6,403 bases of DNA, taken from contig JAICHC010000174.1 of the NCBI GenBank assembly GCA_025922795.1, positions 1-6,403 on the forward strand, written 5' to 3'. The stretch is from Candidatus Binatia bacterium (GTDB lineage: Bacteria; Desulfobacterota_B; Binatia; UBA9968). Position numbers and translations under genes: made by a program. Under the pieces are notes generated by a model, which saw only the letters and a list, made by a program, of their open reading frames with translations, did no database searches and was not told where the DNA came from. Shown here piece after piece: positions 1 through 5,905 of this stretch; position 1 is the first letter of the stretch; every line of letters begins with the position of its first letter.

Positions 1-104
1 CGGAAATCCGGCGCTATTTATCGGCTGAAGAGATCGATGCGGGCTGGGGTGTCGAGCATCATTTGGCCAACCTCGACTTTATTTTTCGCCGTGTCTTTCA
101 CTAG
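1..104 (+). CDS. purB: Adenylosuccinate lyase, C-terminal end (partial)
   Basis: Only the last 33 residues are in the window, read in the frame whose first full codon is at position 3 and ending at TAG 102-104. Adenylosuccinate lyase removes fumarate from SAICAR to give AICAR and from adenylosuccinate to give AMP. The visible tail reads EIRRYLSAEEID, then HHLANLDFIFRRVFH. This resembles the usual end of bacterial PurB proteins, where an 'LS..EL' segment is followed by a 'YHLKHVDTIFRRVF'-like terminus. None of the catalytic residues are in the window, so the call rests on this tail and on the purine operon directly downstream. purS starts 26 nt after the stop, which fits one operon. A different gene ending here is possible but less likely. 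Confidence 0.78.
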   Translation, partial: EIRRYLSAEEIDAGWGVEHHLANLDFIFRRVFH

Positions 105-130
105 CTCATGCACGTGACAGTCTGGAGTCT

Positions 131-379
131 ATGCGAGTTAAAATCTTCGTGTCACTGAAACAGGGTGTGCTCGACCCGCAAGGGAAAGCGATCGAGCGCT
201 CGCTGCATACGCTCGGCTATCACGAAGTTGGCAACGTGCGTGCCGGCAAGTATCTCGAGCTCGAGCTCGATGCAAGCTCGCGCGACGATGCCGAGCTTCG
301 TATCCGCGAGATTTGTGATAAACTGCTAGCGAATCCCGTCATCGAAGATTATCGGTTTGAAATCAATTCGGAGCCGTGA
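131..379 (+). CDS. purS: Phosphoribosylformylglycinamidine synthase subunit PurS
   Basis: This is an 82-residue protein, the normal size for PurS (about 80). PurS is the small, non-catalytic cytoplasmic subunit that holds the glutaminase PurQ against the synthase PurL, so that ammonia passes between them when FGAR is converted to FGAM. The family pattern is clear: an N-terminal beta strand (VKIFVSLK), GVLDPQG at residues 12-18, a helix with SLHTLGY (24-30), VRAGKYLEL (36-44), and the closing CDKLLANPVIEDYRFE (62-77). The ATG at 131 places the family start correctly. Its only Shine-Dalgarno-like sequence is GGAG at 124-127, spaced 3 nt from the start, which is closer than ideal. It lies 26 nt after purB and 64 nt before purQ. 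That second gap is spanned by a possible mini-ORF (376-438). Confidence 0.96.
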   Translation: MRVKIFVSLKQGVLDPQGKAIERSLHTLGYHEVGNVRAGKYLELELDASSRDDAELRIREICDKLLANPVIEDYRFEINSEP

Positions 380-438
380 AACAGGCTGCTCTGGATGACT
401 TCCGGTTCAGCCGTACTCGAGTCGGGAACTCGGTCTAG
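376..438 (+). other. Possible 20-codon mini-ORF bridging purS and purQ
   Basis: GTG at 376-378 overlaps the purS stop (TGA 377-379) in a GTGA arrangement. It opens a 20-codon frame that ends at TAG 436-438, five nt before the purQ ATG. The predicted peptide (starting M/V-KQAALDDFRF) matches no family I know. The arrangement could carry ribosomes across the 64-nt gap to purQ, which has only a weak ribosome binding site of its own. It may also be chance, since a 60-nt open frame is common in GC-rich DNA. A short hairpin (CGAGT / ACTCG with a 5-nt loop) lies inside it at 418-432. Confidence 0.2.
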
Positions 439-443
439 GTGCC

Positions 444-1154
444 ATGCGTTGGGGTGTGATTACTTTTCCGGGGTCGTGTGACGATCACGACGTCGTTGAC
501 TCGCTCAAGTCCGAGCTTGGACACAAGGTCAAGCTGCTGTGGCATAAAGACGAGCTGGCGGGCAACTTCGACTGTATCGTTCTGCCGGGGGGGTTTTCCT
601 ACGGCGATTATCTGCGCTGCGGCGCCATGGCTCGTTTCTCGCCGATCCTCCGCGGCGTCGTCAAATTCGCCCAAAACGGCGGGCTCGTTCTGGGGATTTG
701 CAACGGCTTTCAAATTCTCTGCGAGGCCGGCTTGTTGCCGGGGGCGCTTGTGCGAAACGCCAATCTGCAATTTATCTGTCAGCCGGTGTATTTGCGGGTT
801 GAGGAAAGCGATGCGCCGTTTACATCCGGCTTAAAGCGCGGCGAGATTCTCAAGATGCCGGTGAAGCACGGCGAGGGCTGCTACTACGCCGATGGCGCGA
901 CCTTGGAGCGGCTTCACAAAAACCGGCAGGTTTTACTTCGCTACGTCGACGTCAAAGGCAAACCGTCGGCTTCGGCCAATCCCAACGGGTCGGTCGATAA
1001 CATCGCCGGCATCTGCAACGAGCAGCGCAATGTTTTTGGCCTCATGCCGCACCCTGAGGATGCTTGCAGCAAGCTGCTCGGGAGCGAAGACGGCGCCAAG
1101 ATCTTCAACTCGATCGCCGCGGCCTGTGCGGAGAAGGCGAGCGCGCATGTCTGA
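444..1154 (+). CDS. purQ: Phosphoribosylformylglycinamidine synthase subunit PurQ (glutaminase)
   Basis: PurQ is a class I (triad-type) glutamine amidotransferase. It hydrolyses glutamine and delivers ammonia to PurL for FGAM formation, within the PurSQL complex. The 236 residues are typical in length. Visible landmarks are the start [14 protein letters not shown] (3-16), [17 protein letters not shown] (47-63), the nucleophile elbow GICNGFQ with Cys86, the HGEG segment (142-145), and the PHPE motif giving His203 and Glu205 to complete the catalytic triad. All key residues are present. ATG 444 is the only possible start: the frame is closed by TGA at 396 and has no other ATG, GTG or TTG between. 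The ribosome binding site is weak (AGGT at 437-440). The 3' end overlaps purL by 8 nt, which suggests coupled translation. Confidence 0.97.
   Translation: MRWGVITFPGSCDDHDVVDSLKSELGHKVKLLWHKDELAGNFDCIVLPGGFSYGDYLRCGAMARFSPILRGVVKFAQNGGLVLGICNGFQILCEAGLLPGALVRNANLQFICQPVYLRVEESDAPFTSGLKRGEILKMPVKHGEGCYYADGATLERLHKNRQVLLRYVDVKGKPSASANPNGSVDNIAGICNEQRNVFGLMPHPEDACSKLLGSEDGAKIFNSIAAACAEKASAHV
1130..1137 (+). promoter_or_regulatory. Ribosome binding site that sets the purL start
   Basis: GGAGAAGG lies inside the 3' end of purQ, 9 nt before ATG 1147. It is the strongest Shine-Dalgarno-like sequence in the operon. It favours 1147 over the in-frame ATGs at 892 and 1183. Confidence 0.7.
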
Positions 1155-3378
1155 AGCGCGGGCGGAGCAGCACGCCGCGCCCATGGTGACGCCGGAGCTC
1201 GTCTCAAGTCACGGCATCAGCGCCGATGAATACCAGAAAATTCTCAAGGCTCTCGGCCGTCCGCCCAGCTACACGGAATTGGGCGTTTTTTCCGTGATGT
1301 GGTCGGAGCATTGTAGCTACAAAAGCTCGCGCTACTATCTCAAGAATCTTCCGACTGAAGGACCGCGCGTTTTACAGGGTCCCGGTGAGAACGCCGGCGT
1401 GGTTGACATCGGCGGCGGCCTCGCCGTGGCTTTCAAAATCGAGAGCCACAATCACCCTTCATTTATCGAGCCGTACCAAGGCGCGGCCACCGGCGTGGGC
1501 GGAATCCTGCGCGACATCTTCACCATGGGCGCGCGTCCGATCGCTTCGCTTGATTCGCTTCGTTTCGGCAGCATCGACCATCCGCGCACGCGTTATTTGT
1601 TGAGCGGGGTGGTCGCCGGCATCGGCGGCTACGGCAACTGTATCGGCGTGCCTACCGTCGGAGGGGAATGCTACTTCGACGAATGCTACAACGCCAACAT
1701 TTTGGTCAACGCCTTTACGCTCGGCATCGTCAAGAAAAAGCAGATTTTCACCGGCATCGCCAAGGGTGTCGACAATCCGGTGATCTACGTCGGCTCGAAG
1801 ACCGGGCGCGACGGTATTCACGGCGCGACCATGGCCTCCGAATCTTTTTCCGAACAGAAGGAACAGCGCCGACCGACGGTGCAAGTCGGCGACCCTTTCA
1901 CGGAAAAGCTGCTGCTCGAAGCCTGCTTGGAACTGATGGAGAAGGATTTTATCGTCGGCATTCAGGACATGGGCGCGGCCGGCTTAACCAGCTCATCGTC
2001 GGAAATGGCGGGGCGCGGCGGCTGCGGCATCGAACTTGATCTTTCAGCGGTGCCGTTGCGCGAAAGCGGCATGACGCCTTACGAAATCCTGCTCTCCGAA
2101 TCGCAGGAGCGCATGCTTTTGGTCGCCAAACGCGGCACCGAAGCGGAGATCCAACAAATCTTCGAGAAATGGGATCTCGACGCGGTCGTCATTGGCAGGG
2201 TGACCGCCGACCAGCAGTTTCGCGCGACGTGGCGCGGCGAAGAGGTTGCGAACATCCCGATTCGGGCGCTGACCCGGGAGGCGCCGGTTTATCAGCGACC
2301 GGCAGCTCGGCCGCCTCGGCAGGATCAGTTGCAACAATTGGATCTTGCGACGGTGAAAGAACCGAAGGATCTTGGGGCCACCCTAAAGCAGCTCCTGTCG
2401 GCGCCGAACCTCGCGTCCAAGGAATGGATCTACCGGCAGTACGATCAGTTCGTGCGAAGCAATACCGTGCTCGCCCCCGGCGCCGATGCCGCCGTGATCC
2501 GCGTCAAAGGAACCACCAAGGGCCTGGCTCTCACCGTCGACGGCAATAGCCGCTATTGCTACCTCGATCCCTATGTTGGCGGCGTCATCGCAGTGGCCGA
2601 GGCGGCGCGCAATTTGGCCTGCGTCGGCGCGCGGCCGATCGGCTTGACCGATTGTTTGAATTTCGGTAGCCCGGAAAATCCCGAGGTGATGTGGCAGTTC
2701 TCCCAGGTGATCCAGGGCATGCGCGATGCTTGCATGGCGCTCAATGTTCCGGTTGTGAGCGGCAACGTGAGTTTCTATAATGAAACTGACGGCACGCCCA
2801 TTTTCCCGACGCCGATAATCGGCATGGTTGGTCTTATAGAGAAGATCCACCGTGTCGTGACGCCGTGGTTTAACTCCCCCGGCGCTGTGGTCGCCTTGCT
2901 CGGGCGCACTCGTGAAGAGCTCGGCGGAAGCGAATATCTCAAGTGGGTGCATGGTTTGACCCGCGGCACGCCGCCTTGGATCGATCTTAAGATGGAACAG
3001 GCGGTGCAGCTGTGTTGCCTCGAGGCGATCGACCAGGAGCTGTTGCTTTCGGCGCACGATGTGTCGGATGGCGGGCTTGCGGTCGCCCTGGCCGAGTGCT
3101 GCATTGGCGGCGAAAAGCCGCTGGGGGTGCGCATCGAAAGGCACGAGATGATCCGCGGCGACGCATTTCTCTTCAGCGAATCGCAATCGCGCATCGTCGC
3201 TTCATTGAAGGAGGAGAGTGTCGAGCGTTTGAAAGAAATCGCTGCGCGGCACAATGTACCCCTGCAGGTTCTCGGCGTGGTCGGGGGCAGCCGGTTTACG
3301 ATTCAACCGCTGATCCAGTTGCCGATCGACGAGTTAAAAACGAGCTGGTCAACCGCGCTGCCGGCGAGACTGAAATGA
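1147..3378 (+). CDS. purL: Phosphoribosylformylglycinamidine synthase subunit PurL (short form)
   Basis: PurL is the ATP-dependent synthase that converts FGAR, ATP and ammonia from PurQ into FGAM, the fourth step of purine synthesis. With 743 residues it is the short, stand-alone type that works with PurQ and PurS. Conserved blocks in order are WSEHCSYK (52-59, His55), the FGAR/ATP site ESHNHPS (99-105), [11 protein letters not shown] (274-284), the SESQERM block (317-323), DCLNFG (502-507), SGNVSFYNE (538-546), SAHDVSDGG (635-643) and FSESQSR (676-682). The protein has two AIRS-like halves, as expected. The frame stays open upstream to an ATG at 892, but those codons lie inside purQ. ATG 1147 is preferred because GGAGAAGG at 1130-1137 lies 9 nt upstream, and because it gives the family length. 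ATG 1183 is a weaker alternative. It overlaps purQ by 8 nt. Confidence 0.97.
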   Translation: MSEARAEQHAAPMVTPELVSSHGISADEYQKILKALGRPPSYTELGVFSVMWSEHCSYKSSRYYLKNLPTEGPRVLQGPGENAGVVDIGGGLAVAFKIESHNHPSFIEPYQGAATGVGGILRDIFTMGARPIASLDSLRFGSIDHPRTRYLLSGVVAGIGGYGNCIGVPTVGGECYFDECYNANILVNAFTLGIVKKKQIFTGIAKGVDNPVIYVGSKTGRDGIHGATMASESFSEQKEQRRPTVQVGDPFTEKLLLEACLELMEKDFIVGIQDMGAAGLTSSSSEMAGRGGCGIELDLSAVPLRESGMTPYEILLSESQERMLLVAKRGTEAEIQQIFEKWDLDAVVIGRVTADQQFRATWRGEEVANIPIRALTREAPVYQRPAARPPRQDQLQQLDLATVKEPKDLGATLKQLLSAPNLASKEWIYRQYDQFVRSNTVLAPGADAAVIRVKGTTKGLALTVDGNSRYCYLDPYVGGVIAVAEAARNLACVGARPIGLTDCLNFGSPENPEVMWQFSQVIQGMRDACMALNVPVVSGNVSFYNETDGTPIFPTPIIGMVGLIEKIHRVVTPWFNSPGAVVALLGRTREELGGSEYLKWVHGLTRGTPPWIDLKMEQAVQLCCLEAIDQELLLSAHDVSDGGLAVALAECCIGGEKPLGVRIERHEMIRGDAFLFSESQSRIVASLKEESVERLKEIAARHNVPLQVLGVVGGSRFTIQPLIQLPIDELKTSWSTALPARLK

Positions 3379-3428
3379 CCAACTCGTTCCCCAAGCAAAG
3401 GATGGGCGAAGCAAATCGGCTCCGATGA
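3375..3428 (+). other. Possible 17-codon mini-ORF bridging purL and purF
   Basis: ATG at 3375-3377 overlaps the purL stop (TGA 3376-3378) as ATGA. It opens 17 codons (MTNSFPKQR, then MGEANRLR) and stops at TGA 3426-3428. That stop lies inside ATGATG, so it overlaps both possible purF starts (3425 and 3428). Both ends are therefore in the overlapping arrangement typical of translational coupling. No Shine-Dalgarno sequence sits at a normal distance before purF; the nearest, AAAGG at 3397-3401, is over 20 nt away. The peptide is not recognised. A role in re-initiation is inference, and chance is the alternative. Confidence 0.28.
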
Positions 3429-4855
3429 TGTCGGATAAATTCCACGAAGAATGCGCGGTTATGGGCGTTTACGGTCATCCCGAGGCGGCCAACATGGTCT
3501 ACCTCGGCTTATACGCGCTGCAGCACCGTGGCCAGGAATCATGCGGCATCGTCTCTTCCGACGGCAAAGGGCTGATTTCACACCGGCAGATGGGGCTGGT
3601 CGCCGATGCGTTCAAAGAAGACGTGATCAAGCGGCTCGAAGGGGCCAGCGCAATCGGCCATAATCGCTACTCGACACAAGGTCAAAGCCACTTGAAAAAT
3701 GCGCAACCCTTCGTTGTCGAGTATTCGCAAGGGCCGATTGCGATTTCGCACAACGGCAATTTGGTCAATGGCGCGCTTCTGCGCGAAGAGTTGGAGCGCT
3801 CCGGCTCGATCTTTCAGTCCACCACCGATACCGAAGTGATCATCCATTTGATCGCGACGTCGAGAGAATCGACGCTCATGGGTCGCATCATCGAAGCGCT
3901 CGGGCGGACGCGCGGCGCTTATTCGCTGTTGTTTCTCACCCTGGACAAGATGATTGCAGCCCGGGATCCCTATGGTTTTCGCCCGCTCGTGCTGGGAAAA
4001 TTCGTCGAGGGAAAAAATCGCGGCGCTTACGTCGTCGCCTCGGAGACTTGCGCACTCGATCTGATCGAAGCTGAATACATCCGTGACGTGGAGCCCGGTG
4101 AGATTATTACCATCGGCCCGGACCGTGAGATGCAATCGCTCAAGCCGTTTCCGCCGGCGCCGCACGCCAAATGCATTTTCGAGTACATTTATTTCGCGCG
4201 CCCCGACAGCAAACTGTTCGGCCACAACGTTTATCAAGTGCGCAAAGCACTCGGCCGGCAGCTGGCGCGCGAGAGCGGCGTCGACGCCGACCTGGTGACG
4301 CCCGTGCCGGACTCCGGTGTACCGGCGGCGATCGGGTATGCCGAAGAATCGAAGATCCCGCTCGAATTTGGCCTTATTCGCAATCACTATGTCGGGCGCA
4401 CCTTTATCGAGCCGCAGCAGACGATTCGGAATTTCGGCGTGAAGATCAAGCTCAATGCCCAGCGCGACGTTTTAGACGGAAAGCGCGTCGTCGTGGTCGA
4501 CGATTCCATCGTGCGCGGCACCACCAGCCGCAAGATCATTCGCATGCTGCGGGACGCTGGCGCCAAGGAAGTGCACATGCGCATCAGCTCGCCGGCAACG
4601 ATCAGTCCCTGTTATTACGGTATTGACACGCCAACCCGCTCCGAATTGATCGCGTCGTCGAACTCCATCGAAGAGATCCGCCGCTATATCGATGCCGACT
4701 CGCTTGCCTATCTTAGCCGTGACGGCATGTACGTCTACTTCGACAGCCGAAAAGAAGGATTTTGCGACGCTTGCTTCAGCGGCAATTATCCCGTCCACTT
4801 CGAAGACGAAGGCCACACCCGCCAGCTGCAGTTATTCGATGCGATGAGCCGGTAA
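3425..4855 (+). CDS. purF: Amidophosphoribosyltransferase (glutamine PRPP amidotransferase), Fe-S type
   Basis: PurF catalyses the first committed step of purine synthesis: PRPP plus glutamine gives 5-phosphoribosylamine. The 476 residues comprise an N-terminal Ntn-type glutaminase and a C-terminal phosphoribosyltransferase domain. Nine residues precede the nucleophile Cys10 (HEECAVMGVYG), so the protein must be cleaved to expose it, as in Bacillus PurF. Glutaminase landmarks are LQHRGQES (32-39), GHNRYST (78-84) and SHNGNLVN (108-115). The PRPP loop is VVVVDDSIVRGTT (355-367). Cys250 (CIFEYIYFARPDS), Cys396 (SPCYYGIDT), Cys447 and Cys450 (FCDACFSG) match the four [4Fe-4S] ligands of Bacillus PurF. 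The start is ATG 3425 or the adjacent ATG 3428. The frame closes upstream at TGA 3371 with no other start, and neither ATG has a good ribosome binding site. Confidence 0.97.
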   Translation: MMSDKFHEECAVMGVYGHPEAANMVYLGLYALQHRGQESCGIVSSDGKGLISHRQMGLVADAFKEDVIKRLEGASAIGHNRYSTQGQSHLKNAQPFVVEYSQGPIAISHNGNLVNGALLREELERSGSIFQSTTDTEVIIHLIATSRESTLMGRIIEALGRTRGAYSLLFLTLDKMIAARDPYGFRPLVLGKFVEGKNRGAYVVASETCALDLIEAEYIRDVEPGEIITIGPDREMQSLKPFPPAPHAKCIFEYIYFARPDSKLFGHNVYQVRKALGRQLARESGVDADLVTPVPDSGVPAAIGYAEESKIPLEFGLIRNHYVGRTFIEPQQTIRNFGVKIKLNAQRDVLDGKRVVVVDDSIVRGTTSRKIIRMLRDAGAKEVHMRISSPATISPCYYGIDTPTRSELIASSNSIEEIRRYIDADSLAYLSRDGMYVYFDSRKEGFCDACFSGNYPVHFEDEGHTRQLQLFDAMSR

Positions 4856-4859
4856 ACCA

Positions 4860-4877
4860 TCCCGAGTAGAACCGGGA
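4860..4877 (+). terminator. Weak stem-loop after purF
   Basis: TCCCG and CGGGA form a 5-bp stem with an 8-nt loop, starting 5 nt after the purF stop. No run of T follows, so it is at best a poor intrinsic terminator. It is listed because nothing better marks the end of the operon. Confidence 0.15.
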
Positions 4878-4899
4878 CCCTACCTTGCTGATCGCGATC

Positions 4900-4925
4900 G
4901 ATCCACCTGCCCGCCAAAGCGTAAG
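4900..4925 (+). repeat. Copy 1 of a short intergenic motif
   Basis: The pattern is GATCC, two bases, CTGCCCGCCAA (11 nt), four bases, TAAG. A second copy with the same 11-mer and the same 4-base spacing to TAAG lies at 5688-5712. This copy starts 45 nt after the purF stop. The function is unknown. It is just inside a 10-bp palindrome, GATCGCGATC, at 4890-4899. Confidence 0.4.
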
Positions 4926-4963
4926 GACATTTAACCTAATCCGACCGGAGTTCGATGTTGCTC

Positions 4964-5038
4964 GGGCGCTGAGCCCTACAACCGGGCAACGGACTGCCTT
5001 GATGGCAACCCGCATCCCACCGGTGGTGATCGTGCGGG
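4964..5038 (+). other. Cluster of three consecutive hairpins, possible structured RNA
   Basis: GGGC 4964-4967 pairs with GCCC 4973-4976. TGCC 4995-4998 pairs with GGCA 5004-5007 around a 5-nt loop. CCCGCA 5009-5014 pairs with TGCGGG 5033-5038, enclosing an inner stem CACC 5018-5021 with GGTG 5025-5028. GGCAAC occurs twice between and beside the stems. I compared it by eye with the purine, ZTP, c-di-GMP, SAM/SAH, cobalamin and guanidine riboswitches and with SRP RNA and 6S RNA, and recognised none. Confidence 0.25.
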
Positions 5039-5182
5039 GTCGAGGCTGAGGGCAATCTGTCTGCTCGGGTGCGCCGACTTCCGTTTCACCGCCTCGCGCA
5101 GATGCGCAAGTTTTCTCGGGTGAGGGTTAAATCTTGCGATCGACTCTCGAAGATTTCGACTGAGACTTTCAGTTTCGAATGA

Positions 5183-5211
5183 TTGATTTTTGAAGGCAGC
5201 GCCTTTAACAT
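5183..5211 (+). promoter_or_regulatory. Possible sigma-70 type promoter with an inverted repeat in its spacer
   Basis: TTGATT (5183-5188) and TAACAT (5206-5211) are separated by 17 nt, and each matches four of six consensus bases. The spacer contains the inverted repeat AAGGC-agc-GCCTT (5193-5205), which directly abuts the -10-like hexamer and could be an operator or simply a hairpin. Transcription from here would read into the small membrane-protein gene about 120 nt downstream. The call is based on pattern only. Confidence 0.3.
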
Positions 5212-5332
5212 ACGCGGGCTGTTCGTAACGCAGAATGCCGTTCTGTCCGTGTCGATTGGATTTTCCTTCCATCCGGCCGTCGGTAACATTCCGCAGCGAC
5301 GCAATTTAGTAACGTTTGGGGGATGAAGCGAG

Positions 5333-5638
5333 ATGAAACATCGCGAGCTTGGTTTGATCCAAGGTTTTCTTTTGTGCCTGCGCGACTCGGATGCCGTGCG
5401 GCTGCAGAACAGCCGGTGGAAAAGAAGTCTGCTACTGTTTAGCAGCGGCGTTTGCCTGGAGATCGGTGCGTTGCCCTTTTTAGCCGTTTTGATGGGGTAT
5501 GAAATGTCCTGGCAGGGCTGGCTGTTGAGCTGGCTATTTGTGCCGCTCGGCGTGATTGGCTTGTACGCAAGTAAATTCGGCGACGATCGTTTCGTCGAGT
5601 GGCTCCTGGTTGTGCCCAAGCTCGATTTGCGGCTGTGA
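5333..5638 (+). CDS. Small predicted membrane protein, two transmembrane helices, unknown function
   Basis: I do not recognise this 101-residue protein. It starts with a charged, probably cytoplasmic segment (1-31, rich in Arg and Lys, including RLQNSRWKR at 23-31). Two hydrophobic helices follow, at about residues 32-56 and 59-79, joined by a very short turn (GYEMSWQ), and then a short tail (KFGDDRFVEWLLVVPKLDLRL). This predicts an inner-membrane hairpin with both ends inside. There is no cleavable signal peptide and no catalytic motif. ATG 5333 follows a purine-rich stretch with GGGGGA at 5318-5323. An ATG at 5323 is in another frame. It stands alone between two long intergenic regions, 477 nt after purF, so it is probably its own transcription unit. 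The clear hydrophobic pattern and start context support a real gene. Confidence 0.62.
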   Translation: MKHRELGLIQGFLLCLRDSDAVRLQNSRWKRSLLLFSSGVCLEIGALPFLAVLMGYEMSWQGWLLSWLFVPLGVIGLYASKFGDDRFVEWLLVVPKLDLRL

Positions 5639-5901
5639 TCCTTTCAGCGCAACTCTGATCAGGGACAACGCCCCATGGAGTCCTCAGGATCCGCTGCCCG
5701 CCAAGATCTAAGATTGTGGCAAGCCTCGCCCGATTGATGATAAAGTCTGGTTATCCGGCCTGATCAGCAGATGGGCCGCAAATACGTCGATGGAGCAGCC
5801 GCAACCGACGGCAGTAAAGGGAGATGGTTTACGACAGAATTGGGTCGGGAGGCTGATGGCGCGCTTGAGGCCCGATTTCCCGACCGGGTTCTTCTAACAA
5901 C
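5639..5901 (+). other. Intergenic region before pcm (263 nt)
   Basis: No confident gene is present. The region holds the second copy of the 25-nt motif (5688-5712), the 8-bp palindrome CTGATCAG twice (5655-5662 and 5760-5767; as CTGATCAGG and CCTGATCAG they form a 9-bp inverted repeat around about 95 nt), and a 44-codon open frame leading into pcm (5771-5905). No convincing terminator or promoter is visible. Confidence 0.55.
5688..5712 (+). repeat. Copy 2 of a short intergenic motif
   Basis: GATCC, one base, CTGCCCGCCAA, four bases, TAAG. It matches the copy at 4900-4925, differing by one base in the first spacer, and starts 50 nt after the stop of the small membrane-protein gene. Confidence 0.4.
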
Positions 5902-5905
5902 GTGA
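5771..5905 (+). other. Possible 44-codon ORF overlapping the pcm start
   Basis: ATG 5771 opens 44 codons ending at TGA 5903-5905. This stop overlaps the proposed pcm start in a GTGA arrangement (GTG 5902-5904). The peptide (MGRKYVDGAAATDG and onward, ending RVLLTT) is not recognised, has no transmembrane segment, and lacks a visible ribosome binding site. The position suggests translational coupling to pcm, but the codon pattern is not convincing and it may be chance. Confidence 0.2.

Larger units (their letters stand above)
4856..5332 (+). other. 477-nt region with no convincing gene
   Basis: No plus-strand frame here looks like a protein. Two minus-strand frames stay open (4976-5272 and 5086-5619), but their products show no family motif, and the second runs across the small plus-strand gene that follows. 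The region holds a weak stem just after purF (TCCCG 4860-4864 with CGGGA 4873-4877, no T-run), one copy of a 26-nt motif (4900-4925), three consecutive hairpins (4964-5038), several short inverted repeats around 5140-5205, and a possible promoter (5183-5211). It could be an untranslated leader, a small RNA, or decayed sequence; I cannot tell which. Confidence 0.6.

Noticed and set aside
892..1146. 85-codon in-frame N-terminal extension of purL
   Set aside because: It lies entirely within purQ in another frame, its residues look like an out-of-frame shadow (many Arg and Ser), and a strong ribosome binding site marks ATG 1147.
2383..3186. 267-codon minus-strand open frame
   Set aside because: It is antisense to purL, which has all of its family motifs. 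The frame is open because of GC-biased third positions, and its product shows no family pattern.
3578..4387. 269-codon minus-strand open frame
   Set aside because: It is antisense to purF, with composition typical of a shadow frame and no recognisable domain.
4941..5040. tRNA-like or known riboswitch element near the GTTCGATG-type sequence
   Set aside because: There is no cloverleaf with acceptor stem and anticodon arm, and the conserved cores of the ZTP, purine, c-di-GMP, SAH and cobalamin riboswitches are absent.
5086..5619. 177-codon minus-strand open frame spanning the gap and the small membrane-protein gene
   Set aside because: No family motif or hydrophobic pattern is seen, and it overlaps the better-supported plus-strand gene at 5333. 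The part over the gap could be a decayed gene, but I cannot support that.
5655..5767. Small transposon-like element bounded by the 9-bp inverted repeat CTGATCAGG / CCTGATCAG
   Set aside because: The repeat is short and built on a simple 8-bp palindrome, no target-site duplication is seen, and the interior has no recognisable mobile-element feature.
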